Assembly (NCBI GenBank): GCA_021234155.1
Contig: JAJEKV010000063.1
Span: 1,830,947 to 1,894,946, forward strand
From: Isoetes taiwanensis
Taxonomy: Eukaryota; Streptophyta; Lycopodiopsida; Isoetales; Isoetaceae
Direction: 5' to 3'
DNA: 64,000 bases
How positions within the stretch are numbered: position 1 is the first letter of the stretch; each line of letters starts with the position of its first letter. The translations under genes were made by a program, and so were the position numbers. Positions 25,601-36,914 of the stretch are shown here, in pieces. The notes under the pieces were generated by a model. That model saw nothing but the letters and a program-made list of their open reading frames with translations, did no database searches and was not told the DNA's origin.

Positions 25601-26543
25601 CATGCACGAGCTTGCACATCATTTACCCTCTCGGCAAGCGGAAGTCTTTGCAACAAATAAGGAAGTATCTAGGACATCCCGAGGATCTTCCCTATGCACA
25701 AATTTATATGCAACACCTCGCGGTTACAATCAATTCGTGCTCTTACGGATAGCAAAGGCGGTCCCCGCGGTGGAATAGCCCTCTGTCAACTCTCAACTCT
25801 CTGCCTCTATCACGGGATCGTTGGTGTAAAGCTCTTGATCCGGCCCTTGTCGGTGAATTAGGGGGCGGGCTCAACAACCCCGCATGCGGGCATGGTTCCC
25901 TCCCTATGCTCCCCAGGTGTTCCTCCACGCCCGGGTTTCGACTTCGATTGGCGTCTCCCCTTTTGGACAAAGGTCATGGATAGCCATCTTTGGATGGACT
26001 CCACCTCGGATCTCGGCGGATCTCGGTGGGATCCCGTTTTGTTCGCCGCTCCCATTGGGAGGAGGGTGCCACTCTTGATAACACCACGAATTGTGGTTGG
26101 CAGCGCCTTGATGTGCTACATGGTCTTGACACCTTCTTGAGAATCGCTGCCACCTCACCGAGATCCTTGATCCACCTTCAAGCGAGGTTTTGTGCGGCTC
26201 TAAAATGCATCTTGCTTTCGGCTCCTTAAATCGGCGGCGTCCATTTTTTTCTGCAATCCGAATGCGGCGTCGGTGCCTTCGGCCTCGTTTTGCTGCTCAT
26301 GGAATGTCGGTTTGTTTCTTCGGCGCCGCAGCTGCCTCTTTGAAGACATGGTGCGCTCTCATTTTCTCATTGATGCTGATCACGCCCTTGGGCTCCACAC
26401 TCCTCACGCTCTTCAAACACGCCGGGATCTCATTGGCGATTACCATAATGTCATTCCGTGAGGATCACTTTTCGAGGGTGATGGCTTTCGCCTTGAAACA
26501 CTTCCTCCTTTTCTTCACCACGAAAGTGTCGTTTGGTGGGGAG
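22670..26543 (+). mobile_element. Extra 3' region of the Gypsy element with unknown ORF remnants
   Basis: Between the end of integrase and the 3' LTR lie about 3.9 kb that a minimal Gypsy element does not need. Protein-like stretches occur from about 23.61 kb (a hydrophilic domain of some 250 residues) and 24.43-24.85 kb (an Ala/Gln-rich, probably coiled-coil segment). I do not recognise a family. Extra downstream ORFs are known in Athila/Tat-type plant elements. It is decayed, with many breaks. Confidence 0.55.
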
Positions 26544-27114
26544 TGTTAGTCTGTGCCTCCCGGTGCGGGACTATTCATGCATCTGACGAACCAAGTCAAG
26601 CTCAAGGATCCATGATCAACCCGGGTCAGCCATCCAAGGCCCCATGAAGACCAAGCGGCAAAGCCTATCAAGAGGCGCCGCCAGACAAGTGGCGGCCCCC
26701 CGTCACCGCCCAGCGTCGGCGTCGGCGTGATTCTAGGCACTTCAAGAGGCACCGCCAACATTCCTGCAAATCAGGCCTCCTTCGGAGTCGGGCACCGAGA
26801 TCGGTCGAGTGTCTATATTGGGCCAAAGGCCATTGTACTATATATATGAGTAGAGCTAGCACATGAGTTTTTAGATGAGCTTTGAGTCTTGTCTCTCTTC
26901 AGTCTTCTCTCGATTGCGAGAGCTCATGTATGTTCATCATTGATATCAAGGAAGCTTATCATTTTCCTCTCATTGTTCTCTTAGGTTCTGTCTTCTTCTT
27001 CTTGTTCTTTTCTTGCAAATCCCGCGTGACATAGTCCCCCGGATTCTCCTGTTAGATCCAAGGGTCCTCACAGAGGGCTGTCTTGCAGGAGTTCCCGAAC
27101 CCAGACCCCAAACA
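26544..27114 (+). repeat. 3' LTR of the Gypsy element
   Basis: The 571-bp LTR follows a GGTGGGGAG polypurine tract and ends ACCCCAAACA at 27114. The duplication CTCTA follows. It ends exactly where homology to the second duplication copy (38825 onward) resumes. Confidence 0.92.
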
Positions 27115-27116
27115 CT

Positions 27117-27830
27117 CTACATGTATTTTAATCTTTGTACAAATATTGTTGCGTGAATATGTGAGTTTTAGAGCCATTTTTGGGTTACGATTCATTGTTT
27201 CTTAGTTCCTAAGCTCCACCTTGAGGTGGCACCCTCCGTCATCTTGCTTTCATGTGCATTAATCAGGTATGTGCCTCCCTTGGCTATCATGAATTTTTTT
27301 AACTTATATATGGATGGTTCTAGAAATAAAAGTTGAATCTTGAGTAGTTCATGGATTTATTCAAGAGTCTGAAATATGATTCTCTATTTTTATTTGATGC
27401 ATGCAATGTTATTGTGTTTGATTCATCATGCAGCATGAAAAGATTTAGATCTCGTGCTTGAGTTTAGAAGATGTATTTGAGTAGTATGCTCCTAGTCTGA
27501 AGGTCTTGATCTCATTTCGGCTCCCAAGTCGAGTCGACCTGTGGTATGGATATCTTTCAAAGGAGGACTTTGTCATGCGTTTTGAGCATTATGTGAGACA
27601 GGCCTCAACATGGTAGATAGGTAGGTAGGTAGGTAGGTAGGTAGATAGATAGTACTTTTTTACGTTAGAGAAATCTTCGTAGCAATCAGTGAATTGTAGG
27701 CTCTACACATGAAAGCCATTTATAGAAAGGATGTTCTCCGGGGGTGATCAGTCTTGATGTGTCATGTTTGACTATGTAAGAGTCCCCACATGGCCATTGA
27801 GTTGGATCTTGATGGATAACCTCCACATTC
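27117..27830 (+). repeat. Segmental duplication copy 1, right part
   Basis: This block is collinear with 38824-39535 at roughly nine bases in ten. It shares a CTACATGTATTTTAATC start, CACCTTGAGGTGG and GAGTCGACCTGTGGTATGG. A tetranucleotide repeat (GGTA/GATA)n lies at about 27616-27652, where copy 2 has (GGAT)n. Confidence 0.85.
27610..27680 (-). mobile_element. Reverse SINE/LINE tail with tetranucleotide repeat
   Basis: On the minus strand it reads TCTAACGTAAAAAAGTACTA and then (TATC)/(TACC)n. This resembles the GACGTTAAAATACTA(TATC)n end of the SINE at 1536-1750. The homologous position in copy 2 (39322-39380) has the same layout with a different repeat phase, so the insertion predates the segmental duplication. 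Confidence 0.4.
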
Positions 27831-28009
27831 TGAAGGAGGTAGGTCTTAAGATGAGACGAGGAGCACCTTAGCCAAATTCACGCACATTCCAAGGGCCTAG
27901 CCAAAAGTATCCAGGACGTCTAGATGTTACTACATGCCAACTAGAATATAAGCTAAGAGATCCATACCATCAACACTATATGATCTGCTGAATGATATGG
28001 TGCATGAAC

Positions 28010-28300
28010 TAAGCCTCGCCACCCCCATGTTCAACAAGCCAACCCCTTCGCTGATCAATGTACGAACCAAACAACGTAGGAGAGAGTGGGCAGCCATGGC
28101 GGACCCCAACACTATGGTTGACACGTTTGCCTGATTGTGTCCTTTGAGATGAGCATGTCTTGTATAGTCGGTATATTGCATTTTGCCACTCTGAGGAGCA
28201 ATCTCTCCCACAACCTCTCCTAAGGCACTGTGTCGAAAGCTTTCGGCAAATCAATAAAGCAGCAATACAAGTCCTACAGATGATTCTTGATATACTTAAA
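28010..28300 (-). mobile_element. LINE reverse-transcriptase fragment
   Basis: The minus strand encodes IDLPKAFDTV (about 28228-28257) and GVRHGCPLSPTLFGSYIDQ (about 28050-28105) in two frames. These are the RT blocks of the same LINE family as 11640-13876. It is a short dead fragment without a tail next to it in that orientation. Confidence 0.75.
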
Positions 28301-28406
28301 GGAAACACTTTTGTTTTGACTAAAATTGTTGTTTCATGTGCTTAAAACTCTATTTATATAAGTTCAATGGGTGCAACTTAAATTTGACTTCTCTGGTATA
28401 CTTGTA

Positions 28407-28965
28407 TAGATGTTCTTGTATCCTTTATCCATAGACCAAAACACAAACTGATAAATGTTATTGTTAAAACCCTATGCAACTTAGGAATTTTCTTCTTGAT
28501 ATTGTTTACCCTACCAACATTATCACATTATCCATAAACTAAACATTGACCATTTCTTGACTTGGCTCTACCATGTGGGGTTTGAAATATGCTTTCTTTT
28601 GTTCTTCATACATGTAAACCACTACGCACAAATTCCAATACATACGTAAATAGAATATTGTGGGCAAAGAATGTGAACTCTCAAATATTTGTACACTGAC
28701 ATGTACAAAAGTAAAGTTTATCGGCGAGCTTATTGGTGCTAAGGTTTTTCCTCAAAAACCTTTTGGGCGCAGTTTTTTAATCCTAAACAATAATAGGCCT
28801 GATGTGTTCTTTATTTGGGTCTCGTAGGCCTTTTGATCACCATGGATGACAAAACTCAATTTACTTCAAGTCTTTTCAATTCAATTCAATTTAAATTTGC
28901 GTTTATTGTGAAGAATATATAATATACACTTTGCCAAGGAAATGTAGCATTATAAGCAATGGGTT
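28407..28965 (+). repeat. Dispersed repeat B, copy 1
   Basis: About 560 bp recur at 50131-50690 and in part at 45055-45500, all in the same orientation. Shared words include CTTGTATCCTTTATCCATAG, CATTGACCATTTCTTGACTT and ACACTGACATGTACAAAAG, followed by the LINE-type tail module (CTAAGGTTTTTCC to GGATGACAAAA). It may be the 3' part of another LINE subfamily or a longer retroposon. No coding domain is seen in it. Confidence 0.75.
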
Positions 28966-29486
28966 GAATTTTTGTTTTAGCCATTAATAAAATACAAAAA
29001 TTGAATCTAGTGCAATAACAAAAGTACCCCATAATATTATCCAGTAAATATCCGACATTTTTTTACCGTGACATTAAGATTCTCCTCACATATTTTACAA
29101 AACTGCAATATCAAAGGTTTGTGATGTATCTAGATCTAATTTGTCAGCATGAATGCTGTTTCCCTGTTCCAGAGCCTTGACAACCATTATGCTCACTCTT
29201 CCTCTTAACTTGTGTTGTTTTCCTTATTCAATCCTTCCCACTTCTTTACATGACAACCATATGCAGTTGGCTAATACTGGATCATGAGGTCAAGCCCCCT
29301 TAATTAGCTCTGCTATCTTACTCTCCAGAATTCTAGACATTTTAATCATGCATTGGTGTGTGCGCTTTTAAATATATGTCCTTATACTTCATAGAATCCA
29401 ACATTGCCATTATTCAAAAACATCTTTGCACCTTAAAACAAATTTAATAGGAAAGAAGACATGATGATGACTTGCTTATGTATATT
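28966..29486. other. Stretch without recognised gene
   Basis: A word GCTGTTTCCCTGTTCCAGA at about 29153 also flanks the gag-only LTR element at 45508. This shows that the left flank there is a shortened copy of this region. Nothing else was recognised. Confidence 0.35.
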
Positions 29487-30156
29487 AAGTCGTATTTAAT
29501 TAAAGTGGGACTCATTCCATTCCCACTTTTTTTCGGAACCCTGTTATTTTACACAAAAAGGAGCACCTCGACCCGAAAACTGTCCATAATTCAAATTTTT
29601 GTCTGTTAGTGTGCATCCAAGCTTTCTTCCAGTTTTCTTGGGTAGCGAGTCGACAACAAAAACAATGCAACTCAAACATAGGAATTTCATTACAGATTGA
29701 AACCGAAGTTCTAGTTGAAAAAGATTCTTAGTTGAATATTTTGACTCTATTTTCTTAGGTGGGTAGACAAGAGATCACAAATTCCAACAAAAATGAAGCA
29801 AATTGTTTACTTAATCACCAAAGAATACTAGTTTTGAGACACCTTATATTTATAAATGGGCTCATTACAATATATATTACAGTGGTTGAAGAGACCATAG
29901 TGGTCGTATGGGCACAATAATTACACCCTCTTCACACATGAACCACCTAGTGCGAAGGGCACGTGGAGCTCTCTCCAAGTCACAGAGCAACTTACAGACG
30001 ATAGAAATTTGTATGAGGAGTTCCTTCATGGGTCACGTGCTTGTATGTCCAACTGATGTCACCACCCTCTTCTCGGCACCTTTCTTCAATGAACTGGGTC
30101 TTTTCATTGCTCCCAAGCATGTACTATCTGTTCGAGATAAGGACTGCAAAAGACAA

Positions 30157-30216
30157 AATCAAGTTAGTCAAATGATGCTACAGGCAAAATCAAGTTAGTC
30201 AAGTGATGCTACAGGC
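30157..30216 (+). repeat. Short tandem duplication
   Basis: A 30-bp class unit containing CAAAATCAAGTTAGTCAA and GATGCTACAGG occurs twice back to back, immediately before the palindromic array. Confidence 0.7.
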
Positions 30217-30715
30217 CTGAGAGCCTTTCTCGACTCGCGAGTCGAGAAAGGCGGCTTCGAAAAAGGAAAAAACACAAGGTTAAAAGGCCTTTTCATTTCG
30301 AGTCGAAAAGGCAAGCAGCCAAAGTTTACCAAAGGGGTCGGGAAGGCCTTTCTCGACTTCAAAAGTCGAGAAAGGCGGCTCAAAGCTTAAAAAACGAGGT
30401 TTGAGGGCCTTTTTCGAAGCGGTCGAGAAAGAGCCTCTCAGAGTGAAAAACGTAGTTCTGAGGTCCTTCAAAGTGAAAAGCACAGGTCTGAGGCCCTTTC
30501 TCGACTCGCGAGTCGAGAAAGAGCCTCTCAAAGTGAAAAACGTAGTTCTGAGGTCCTTCAAAGTGAAAAACACAGGTCTGAGGCCCTTTCTCGACTCGCG
30601 AGTCGAGAAAGAGCCTCTCAGAGTGAAAAACGCAGTTCTGAGGTCCTTCAAAGTGGAAAACACAGGTCTGAGGCTCTTTCTCGACTCGTGAGTCGAGAAA
30701 GACAGCTGAGAATGA
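30217..30715. repeat. Palindromic 90-bp minisatellite (TTTCTCGACTCG-CGAGTCGAGAAA)
   Basis: Perfect palindromes with half-site CTTTCTCGACTCG lie at 30223-30252 (30 bp), 30496-30521 and 30586-30611. Near-perfect ones lie at 30345-30376 and 30676-30701, and a decayed one near 30407-30433. The last three are exactly 90 bp apart and joined by a conserved spacer containing GTGAAAAACGTAGTTCTGAG and CAAAGTGAAAAACACAGG. The centre is TCGCGA and CpG-rich. Because 90 is a multiple of three, frames stay open on both strands (30280-30663 and 30380-30724 minus, 30401-30691 plus). I read this as a by-product, not as genes. Confidence 0.85.
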
Positions 30716-31256
30716 AAAAAGCAAGTCTGGGAGCTAGTTCTGAGTTTCTATCTCCAATTCATGACTAATTGGACCATATTCTATATATTTTCTAATGCAC
30801 ACCATATCCTATGCACTTTCTATGTATAGTAATACAAAAAATAGACGCTCTCCCCTTTTTAATATGTCAATATTTACCCATAGCTTTTTTCAAAGATAGC
30901 TTTTTTAAATGGGACGCTATATACTATGTATTTTCTAATTTCTAATAAGCACAATATCCTATGTGACTACAAAATGGGAAGCTTTTTTAAATGGGACACT
31001 ACATACTATGTATTTATTAATAAGCACAATATCCTATATACTATGTATTTTTCAATAAACACAATATCCTATGTATTTTCTATGAAAAAAAATACACTCC
31101 TTATATATTTTCTATGAAAAAATAGACCATCACAAACCCTAAACGAGCATACAAAGAATGCTTGAAAGAATGCCAAATAAAACTTGCCAAATATGACTAG
31201 AACTTGCGAAAATGTAAAGCTTCAAACAAACAAATCCTCTATTTCTTTTTTAACTC

Positions 31257-31522
31257 TTTATTGTTCTTTTTACTCTACCGGCTTTTTTTTTCCCTCATTT
31301 TCGAAATTTGAATTTAGTACATATTTATTGTTCTTTTACTCTACCCGCTTTTTTCCCCTCATTTTTTGAAATTTGAATTTAGTACATATTTATTGTTCTT
31401 TTTACTCTACCCCTTTTTTTCCCCTCATTTTGAAATTTGAATTTAGTACATATTTATTGTTCTTTTTACTCTACCCCGCTTTTTTTTCCCCCTCATTTTC
31501 GAAATTTGAATTTGGTACATAC
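31257..31522 (+). repeat. 65-bp tandem repeat, four units
   Basis: Units start at 31257, 31324, 31389 and 31453. Each has TTTATTGTTCTTTTACTCTAC, a T-tract, CCCCTCATTTT and GAAATTTGAATTTAGTACAT. Unit length varies between 64 and 67 bp through homopolymer changes. The array lies inside the TIR-bounded segment. Confidence 0.8.
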
Positions 31523-31796
31523 CTTTTGGTCCTGCTCTTTCCCACGATGGCTCTAATCCCCTGCTGAAGACCCGGCTATGGCGATGGTTATGGCGGCCTC
31601 TCTTTACTCCTTTTCGAAGCTATTTTCCGGCACTAACACAAGCTATTTTGATGCTGTGCCTGTTATTTCTGCAGAGTAAACAGAGTAAACATCTCGATTA
31701 ACAGAGTAAAAATTCCCTGCTACAACATGAAAATTTTTCGAGATTATGCTCAATCTTCTTCTTACCTGAGTATGGGCTGCTCCAATTGAATGCGCT

Positions 31797-33103
31797 TTAA
31801 ATTGGGCGCCCAACATGGTGTGCAGAACAGGCTCCTTCTTTCCCTTTCTTCACTAGCACGCTGAAGAGTTTGAGCTTAGTGTTGAGCGGATCTATGGCCA
31901 CAAGCTTGTATTTTTCATACAGAAAGCGTTCCCACTGTTCCGAGCGACCATGCTTTCTAAGACTGAACTTGTATTTAGCTCTAAATGACAGAATCTTGCC
32001 TGTTATCTTCATCTGTAGGGAAATCCCTGAGCTCTCTAAGAAACAGGGAATGTAGCAAATAGAAAAGCAAGAAGAAGACGAAGACAGATCAAGCAGAAAC
32101 AAGGCATGAAGCAGATGAGGAAGCAAGAAGCAGGGGAAGAAGCAGACAAAGATGCAAGAACCGCCCCTGATTTGGCATCAAAACATGAATGGCAATATTT
32201 TGGGCGCTAGTTCTGTCGCCTCTGCTGGTGTCCGTGTTTGTGGTGCTGGCTCCATCTTAGCGTTCTTCGTTATCGCTCAAGCTCTTCATCACCAGATCTG
32301 CCTGCTATTTGTAAAGGGCCGTCTATTTGTAAGAGCAAAAGAATCAAAATCTGTTGCTCCGGGCCTGTTCTGCCGGAATAGGATCAAATCCCTTTAAACG
32401 CCTCCATGATTTGCCTATTATAGTCTGTTGCTCCAAGCCAGAATACAATCAAACCCCTTCCAACGCCTCCATGGATTGCCTACTTAAACGACAAAATGGA
32501 TTGAAATCCTTCAAATCTGCAAAATCTGAATCTTGTTTCTGCGTCGAACGATCGGGAAGCTTGAATTGCGTAGCAAAAGAGCTAAAAATGGATTAGAATA
32601 GTTCCGGCGGTTAAGAGCAGGAGGGAGAAAACGGTAACGAAGATGATTGCATAGGAATCCTGGAGAAAGATGAGATTAGTAAGAAAGAAGAAAATGGTTT
32701 TGAGGAAAGAAGAAAATGGCGGAAACGGGGATAAGCGTTGCAAGGCGATGAAGCGGTCGGATGGGGGCTGGAAAGAGGGAGGAATTTGGAGGTCGCCGGA
32801 ATGGAAGGTCCTGGCTATGGAGATCCGGAGGCAGTGACCTTTGATTTGTATGAGGGGTGAACGCCAGTCTTCAAATTCGCCGCTGCCTGCTATTTGTAAA
32901 GGGCCGTTGTTCAGAGGTGTGGGTCTTGGAGAAATAGGGGAACATAGCAGGAGATCCAAGTAAGCAGCAATCAGGCTAGAAAGGAATGCGAATGGAGGGA
33001 GATTGCAACTCAACGGCGAGGCAGAGGAGCCACAGACAGATTTCGATCCAAGACAGGTTAAATTAGCCCTCCATTGCTCCAGCACCGGATTGGAACACAA
33101 CAA
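31797..33103 (-). other. Unrecognised frames inside the TIR-bounded segment
   Basis: Two minus-strand frames stand out by length: 31797-32126 (109 codons, hydrophobic and Ser-rich start, then a Lys-rich part) and 32582-33103 (173 codons, Pro/Ser/Leu-rich with a hydrophobic C-terminus). Neither has a known domain, and both lie in DNA with strong base bias. They could be captured exon pieces or chance frames. Confidence 0.2.
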
Positions 33104-33254
33104 CCCACAGTTCTCGCCACGCGGGGCGAGAAGGAAAGAAAGAAAAAAAAAATATCTAATTAATTTTATTTATTTGTATTTATTAAATCATTTACTGTAT
33201 TTTTATATTGTATTTATTATATTTACTTATTTTATTATTTATGGAGCCTTATTT

Positions 33255-33530
33255 TGGATTCATCCCCTCTCCTTCCTTCCTTTTCCCCTCCCCTTGCCAT
33301 CCCCTCTTCGACTTTCCTCCTTCCCTTGTGATCCCCTTGGCCATCTCCCTCCCCCTTTGCCCCTCCTTATTATCCCGTTTCCCCTTTGCCATCCCCCTCA
33401 TCCTTTGCCCCTCCATGTGCCTCTTTGCCCCTCTCTTACCATCCGATTTGCCTTTTGCCACCCCCTCCCCCTTTGCCCCTTGGCCAGCCACCTCCATGGG
33501 CATTTCCTTTCCACTCTTCTCCCGTTGAAC
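33255..33530 (+). repeat. Pyrimidine-rich tract
   Basis: For about 275 bp the plus strand is almost only C and T with scattered G (CCCCTTTGCC, CCATCCCC, CCCCTCC words). The strand asymmetry is extreme and could form H-DNA. Long frames in it are composition artefacts. Confidence 0.7.
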
Positions 33531-33718
33531 TAGTTGTAAATTTTATGAGAAAAACATGTGAACTAGTTGTTGTTCTTTAACGTGAATTTCTATTAGTGTA
33601 TGGTGTGTAATTCTATTCAAGCATTCAACTCCAATTTTTTTTTCTCCCATCTGAGTCCCATTTTCAGTCCGAGTCCCAAAATTCGAGATTTGTCCCACTT
33701 TAATTAAATACGACTTTA

Positions 33719-35703
33719 TTGTGTTCCTTGCAATGAAGGGGTTGGTTGGCTTTTGTCACTCTTTCGCCCTTAGCAGTACATTCCATATTTGAACTCCCAT
33801 GGCCTATTGTGACTTAGCATACACAAAGAACGTTCTGCCGACCAAGTATGGATGTGCCCTTTACACAACAAGGACAGATAAAGAATATTAAATATATTAT
33901 GGTCAAATGGGTATTCACCAGAAGCTTTTCAGTCCATCAAATCTAGGGACATTGTAGGATTTTATGCAAAACAATCTAGATTGGGTGTATTTCAAGGAGT
34001 TCATTGTTGCTATGCACAATCAAGAAGATAAGTTTTTATTCTCTATCTTATGCCCATGATTTCTATATAAATAGGGTCAATTTCGGAAATGCTAATGATT
34101 CATGATGTCTTGCACAAATAGAAACATGAGCAACATCATCTAGACATAGTTTAGGGTCCATTCTTTTTCACATAGTTTATGGTCCATTCTTTTTCATGAG
34201 CTTCATAGTTGAAGTTTGAAATTAGGTAGCAATGACAAATTGTGGTAACAATTTTCTCAAACTTGTGTTCCATTGTCTTGTATCCCTTAAAGATTATTCT
34301 AAAGATGTCGCTTCCCTTTAAGGTTGTCAATGATCCTAACATGCGCTTATTTGGATTAGCTGCAACTAAGTAGACAATTTGCCACTATGCCCACATATCA
34401 AGATCAACAAACATGTTGATGGGCATTACTTAGAATAAATTATAAATGATCATGTCAAGTAAGAGGTCTATAATCGATGATTGATCAATTAAAAATATGC
34501 TTTTATTGGCTACACACTCTGAAGACCTATCCACTATGAACAGATCCATGTCAGTGATGGGACAAACAGGCCCCAATAAGTTTGTTAAGACATTCAAGTC
34601 CAACTTTTTTGCTTGCACCAACTTTTCTAGGTTGTGTCTAGGCACATAACGAAATTCTCCCATGTTGCATGTACCACTTTGAATCATCCATGAGATGTGC
34701 ACTTGCCATGTAGTATCTTACCGGTCATAATGAAACTTGCACCAACAATTCAAGCTAGAGTCGATCCTGAATGATTGCTATCTGCATTTATCTATTTTTT
34801 CCCTTCATGCAGGCAACCCTTGGTGCGACATCACCTATCACCTTATTTCAATTTTTGGGGAGTAATGATTCTTATAATACCATGCAGAATTGCACTTGTC
34901 TAATTTTTTCCATGCATTTTTTGAAGAAGTTGGTTCTGCCGGGTACATATTTTGTTGCCCTGATAGCAAGCAGAGTAGTTTGAAAGATGGCAATGAAGAC
35001 AAAATCTACATTGTTCAATCTGTTCATGTCCACCTTGGTTCACTTCTTTCATGCTCTAGAATAAGATAGAGAATACAATCACATCTAAAAATTGTATCTC
35101 CACTACCTTCATACAAATGTTCCATGCCATTGCTTGCCATTAGTTTCTCACGAACATATGTGTTGCTTTAGTGTAAGAAGGCAACTTCAATGACCTTTTC
35201 TAACACCAAAAAATTGAGCTCACCCTGTTCCAAACGCTAACTCGGACTTAGCATTCTGGATTTGTCTAATTGTATACAACATAAATATGATGGTAGCTGT
35301 AGGCCATGCCTCACTTCATCATCAATCATAAAGCACCAGATTTTCATCTTTCCCAATTTGGAAAGTGCAATAGGACTAATATTCTAACACCAAACGTTGC
35401 ATGGTGGCTGGCAGCAACATTAAGCTTAGCTTTGTTATACATATTGATCCGGTACATCAATCCTAAACTTGATAAAGTCATTGAGTATCCAACTCATTGA
35501 ACTCAACTTCTGTTAGTAGCAAACACAGTAGCAAACTCTTGGCTTATGAAGTGATGCAAAAGACCACTGCTACACCTCCACTGCAGTAAATGCAAAAATG
35601 TTTGGAAGAAAAATGCAATTGTCAAAGGTATAAGACAAATTTTTCTAGCCAAAATCAAATGGAAAGCCATTCTTGTTGCTCTCCTCTGTCCTATCCTACC
35701 CAA
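33719..35703. other. Stretch without recognised gene
   Basis: Only scattered short frames are present. The longest, 34430-34702 on minus (90 codons, with VPRHNLEKLVQAKKLDLNVL), looks protein-like but matches no family I know. A direct duplication of a GTCCATTCTTTTTCA word occurs near 34151-34195. Confidence 0.3.
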
Positions 35704-36914
35704 CTGACCTGGATCTTTCGAAGTTCAGAACACCTGCTTGTTACATGGAACGTAAGAACCAGTTCAAGGAGATGCGGTTTATTTTGTCCTGTACATATGA
35801 AAAGAAGTGCTTGTCTATTTTTTTCATTCAGTCCTAAAGGTTCAGACTTTCTTGTTCCACATTTTTCCGCAAATAAACTTTAAAAATAAAAGACAACTGC
35901 ATGTTTGTAGCATGTAATGTAGGAATGCAATCAGAATGCAAAAACTCATTTCCAAACTAAAACATGATCACAAAACTGGTCTTGCCTTAAGTACTTGCGC
36001 ACGCTTACATACTTGTAGAGAAAATGGAAATGGTTGCTTAGCTATTTGCTGCAAACGACGATATGTACCTGTATTTACTGAAAACAGTAGTTGGGCAAGA
36101 TTTGATGTAGGAAAAAATGGCCAACTTGCCATTGGCTAGAGCAAATGGTCATCGAGACCCGCCAGCACGTAGCCATTTCATGCTCTAAGAGTATGGAAAC
36201 CCAAAACGTTTTGCCTACCAGATAAACAATCACATGCAAGCAAGTCATAAAAGAGAGATGCTCTATTTGCAACTGGTCATATATTTGAAACATGCCAGGT
36301 TACTTAAAGCCAGCCTAAGATTACGCACAGTCCTAGATGGAAAAAGAAAATAAACATATCCGGCAATTTCGTCCAAGAAGAGATTTGATAATTCTAACTT
36401 TCAGAGTTTCTGTGTGCTCCTAAATTATGCGTAGCAATTACAGAGAATTTCCAAATTCCAAAGCCAGGGCTTCAAACCTGGATCAGCTGTGCTGCGAAGA
36501 GATGCTAAGGCGTCATAGCTTTCAAAATTGCTGCTCGAACCCTAATCGGGTACAATCTCGGCTCTCCATCAGTCAAACCCAATCTGGATCGTCCAGTGAC
36601 TCCACCCATTTAACCATAGGAACTGAGCTAAGTATTTTATTCCCTACTTTATTTAACATGAGGAACTTGTTTATATTGACATCAAAGGATAATTTTATCT
36701 TCATTTTTATTGGCGACTTAAGGCCCTAAGTAATTTATTTAATCACGAGAAGCATGTTCGTTTGCATCTAAGGAATAGTTTATCTTGACGGCTAGGCCGC
36801 CATTTCTAGTGGCGGCCACCCTGCTTTATAAGATGGAGCATCAGACTCATTGTGATCATCATCGGAAGCTTAAGCAAGAATTATCAACTTCTTCTACCTA
36901 TACTACCTCAAAAC

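Larger units (their letters stand above)
15495..27114 (+). mobile_element. Gypsy-type LTR retrotransposon, 11.6 kb, broken
   Basis: LTRs of about 570 bp (TGTTAG...AAACA) bound the element. The flanking 5-bp duplication is TTCTA on the left and CTCTA on the right, and the paralogous locus at 38822-38826 keeps a single TTCTA. Internal parts in order are: a gag-like region with two zinc knuckles near 17.32-17.44 kb, protease/RT sequence (about 18.4-20.0 kb), an RNase H region (20.01-20.67 kb), integrase (20.7-21.63 kb, continuing at 22.22-22.67 kb after a nested solo LTR), then about 3.9 kb of extra sequence before a GGTGGGGAG polypurine tract. RT before integrase is the Gypsy order. The long 3' region suggests the Athila/Tat side of the family, by inference. 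It has roughly ten or more breaks. Confidence 0.9.
29487..33716. mobile_element. Candidate TIR-bounded DNA transposon, 4.2 kb, non-autonomous
   Basis: A perfect 25-bp inverted repeat bounds the segment: AAGTCGTATTTAATTAAAGT plus GGGAC at 29487-29511, and its exact reverse complement at 33692-33716. With TTA taken as target duplication (29485-29487 and 33716-33718), the termini become AGTCG...CGACT, 24 bp long. Subterminal GGGACTC-like words occur inside both ends (about 29507-29513, and on minus near 33,650-33,680). The interior has no transposase motif. It holds a palindromic 90-bp minisatellite, a 65-bp minisatellite, a pyrimidine-rich tract and short frames of unknown meaning. A 3-bp TTA duplication would fit PIF/Harbinger and a 3-bp one also CACTA, but the termini match neither standard. 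Confidence 0.55.

Noticed and set aside
30280-30724. Three overlapping open frames of 96-127 codons on both strands in the palindromic array
   Set aside because: The repeat unit is 90 bp, a multiple of three, and palindromic, so frames stay open on both strands automatically. The predicted proteins are simple 30-residue repeats with no known domain.
32582-33103. A 173-codon minus-strand frame as a gene
   Set aside because: Pro/Ser/Leu-rich composition follows base bias, no domain or splice context is seen, and it lies inside a TIR-bounded segment. Kept only as an unrecognised frame.
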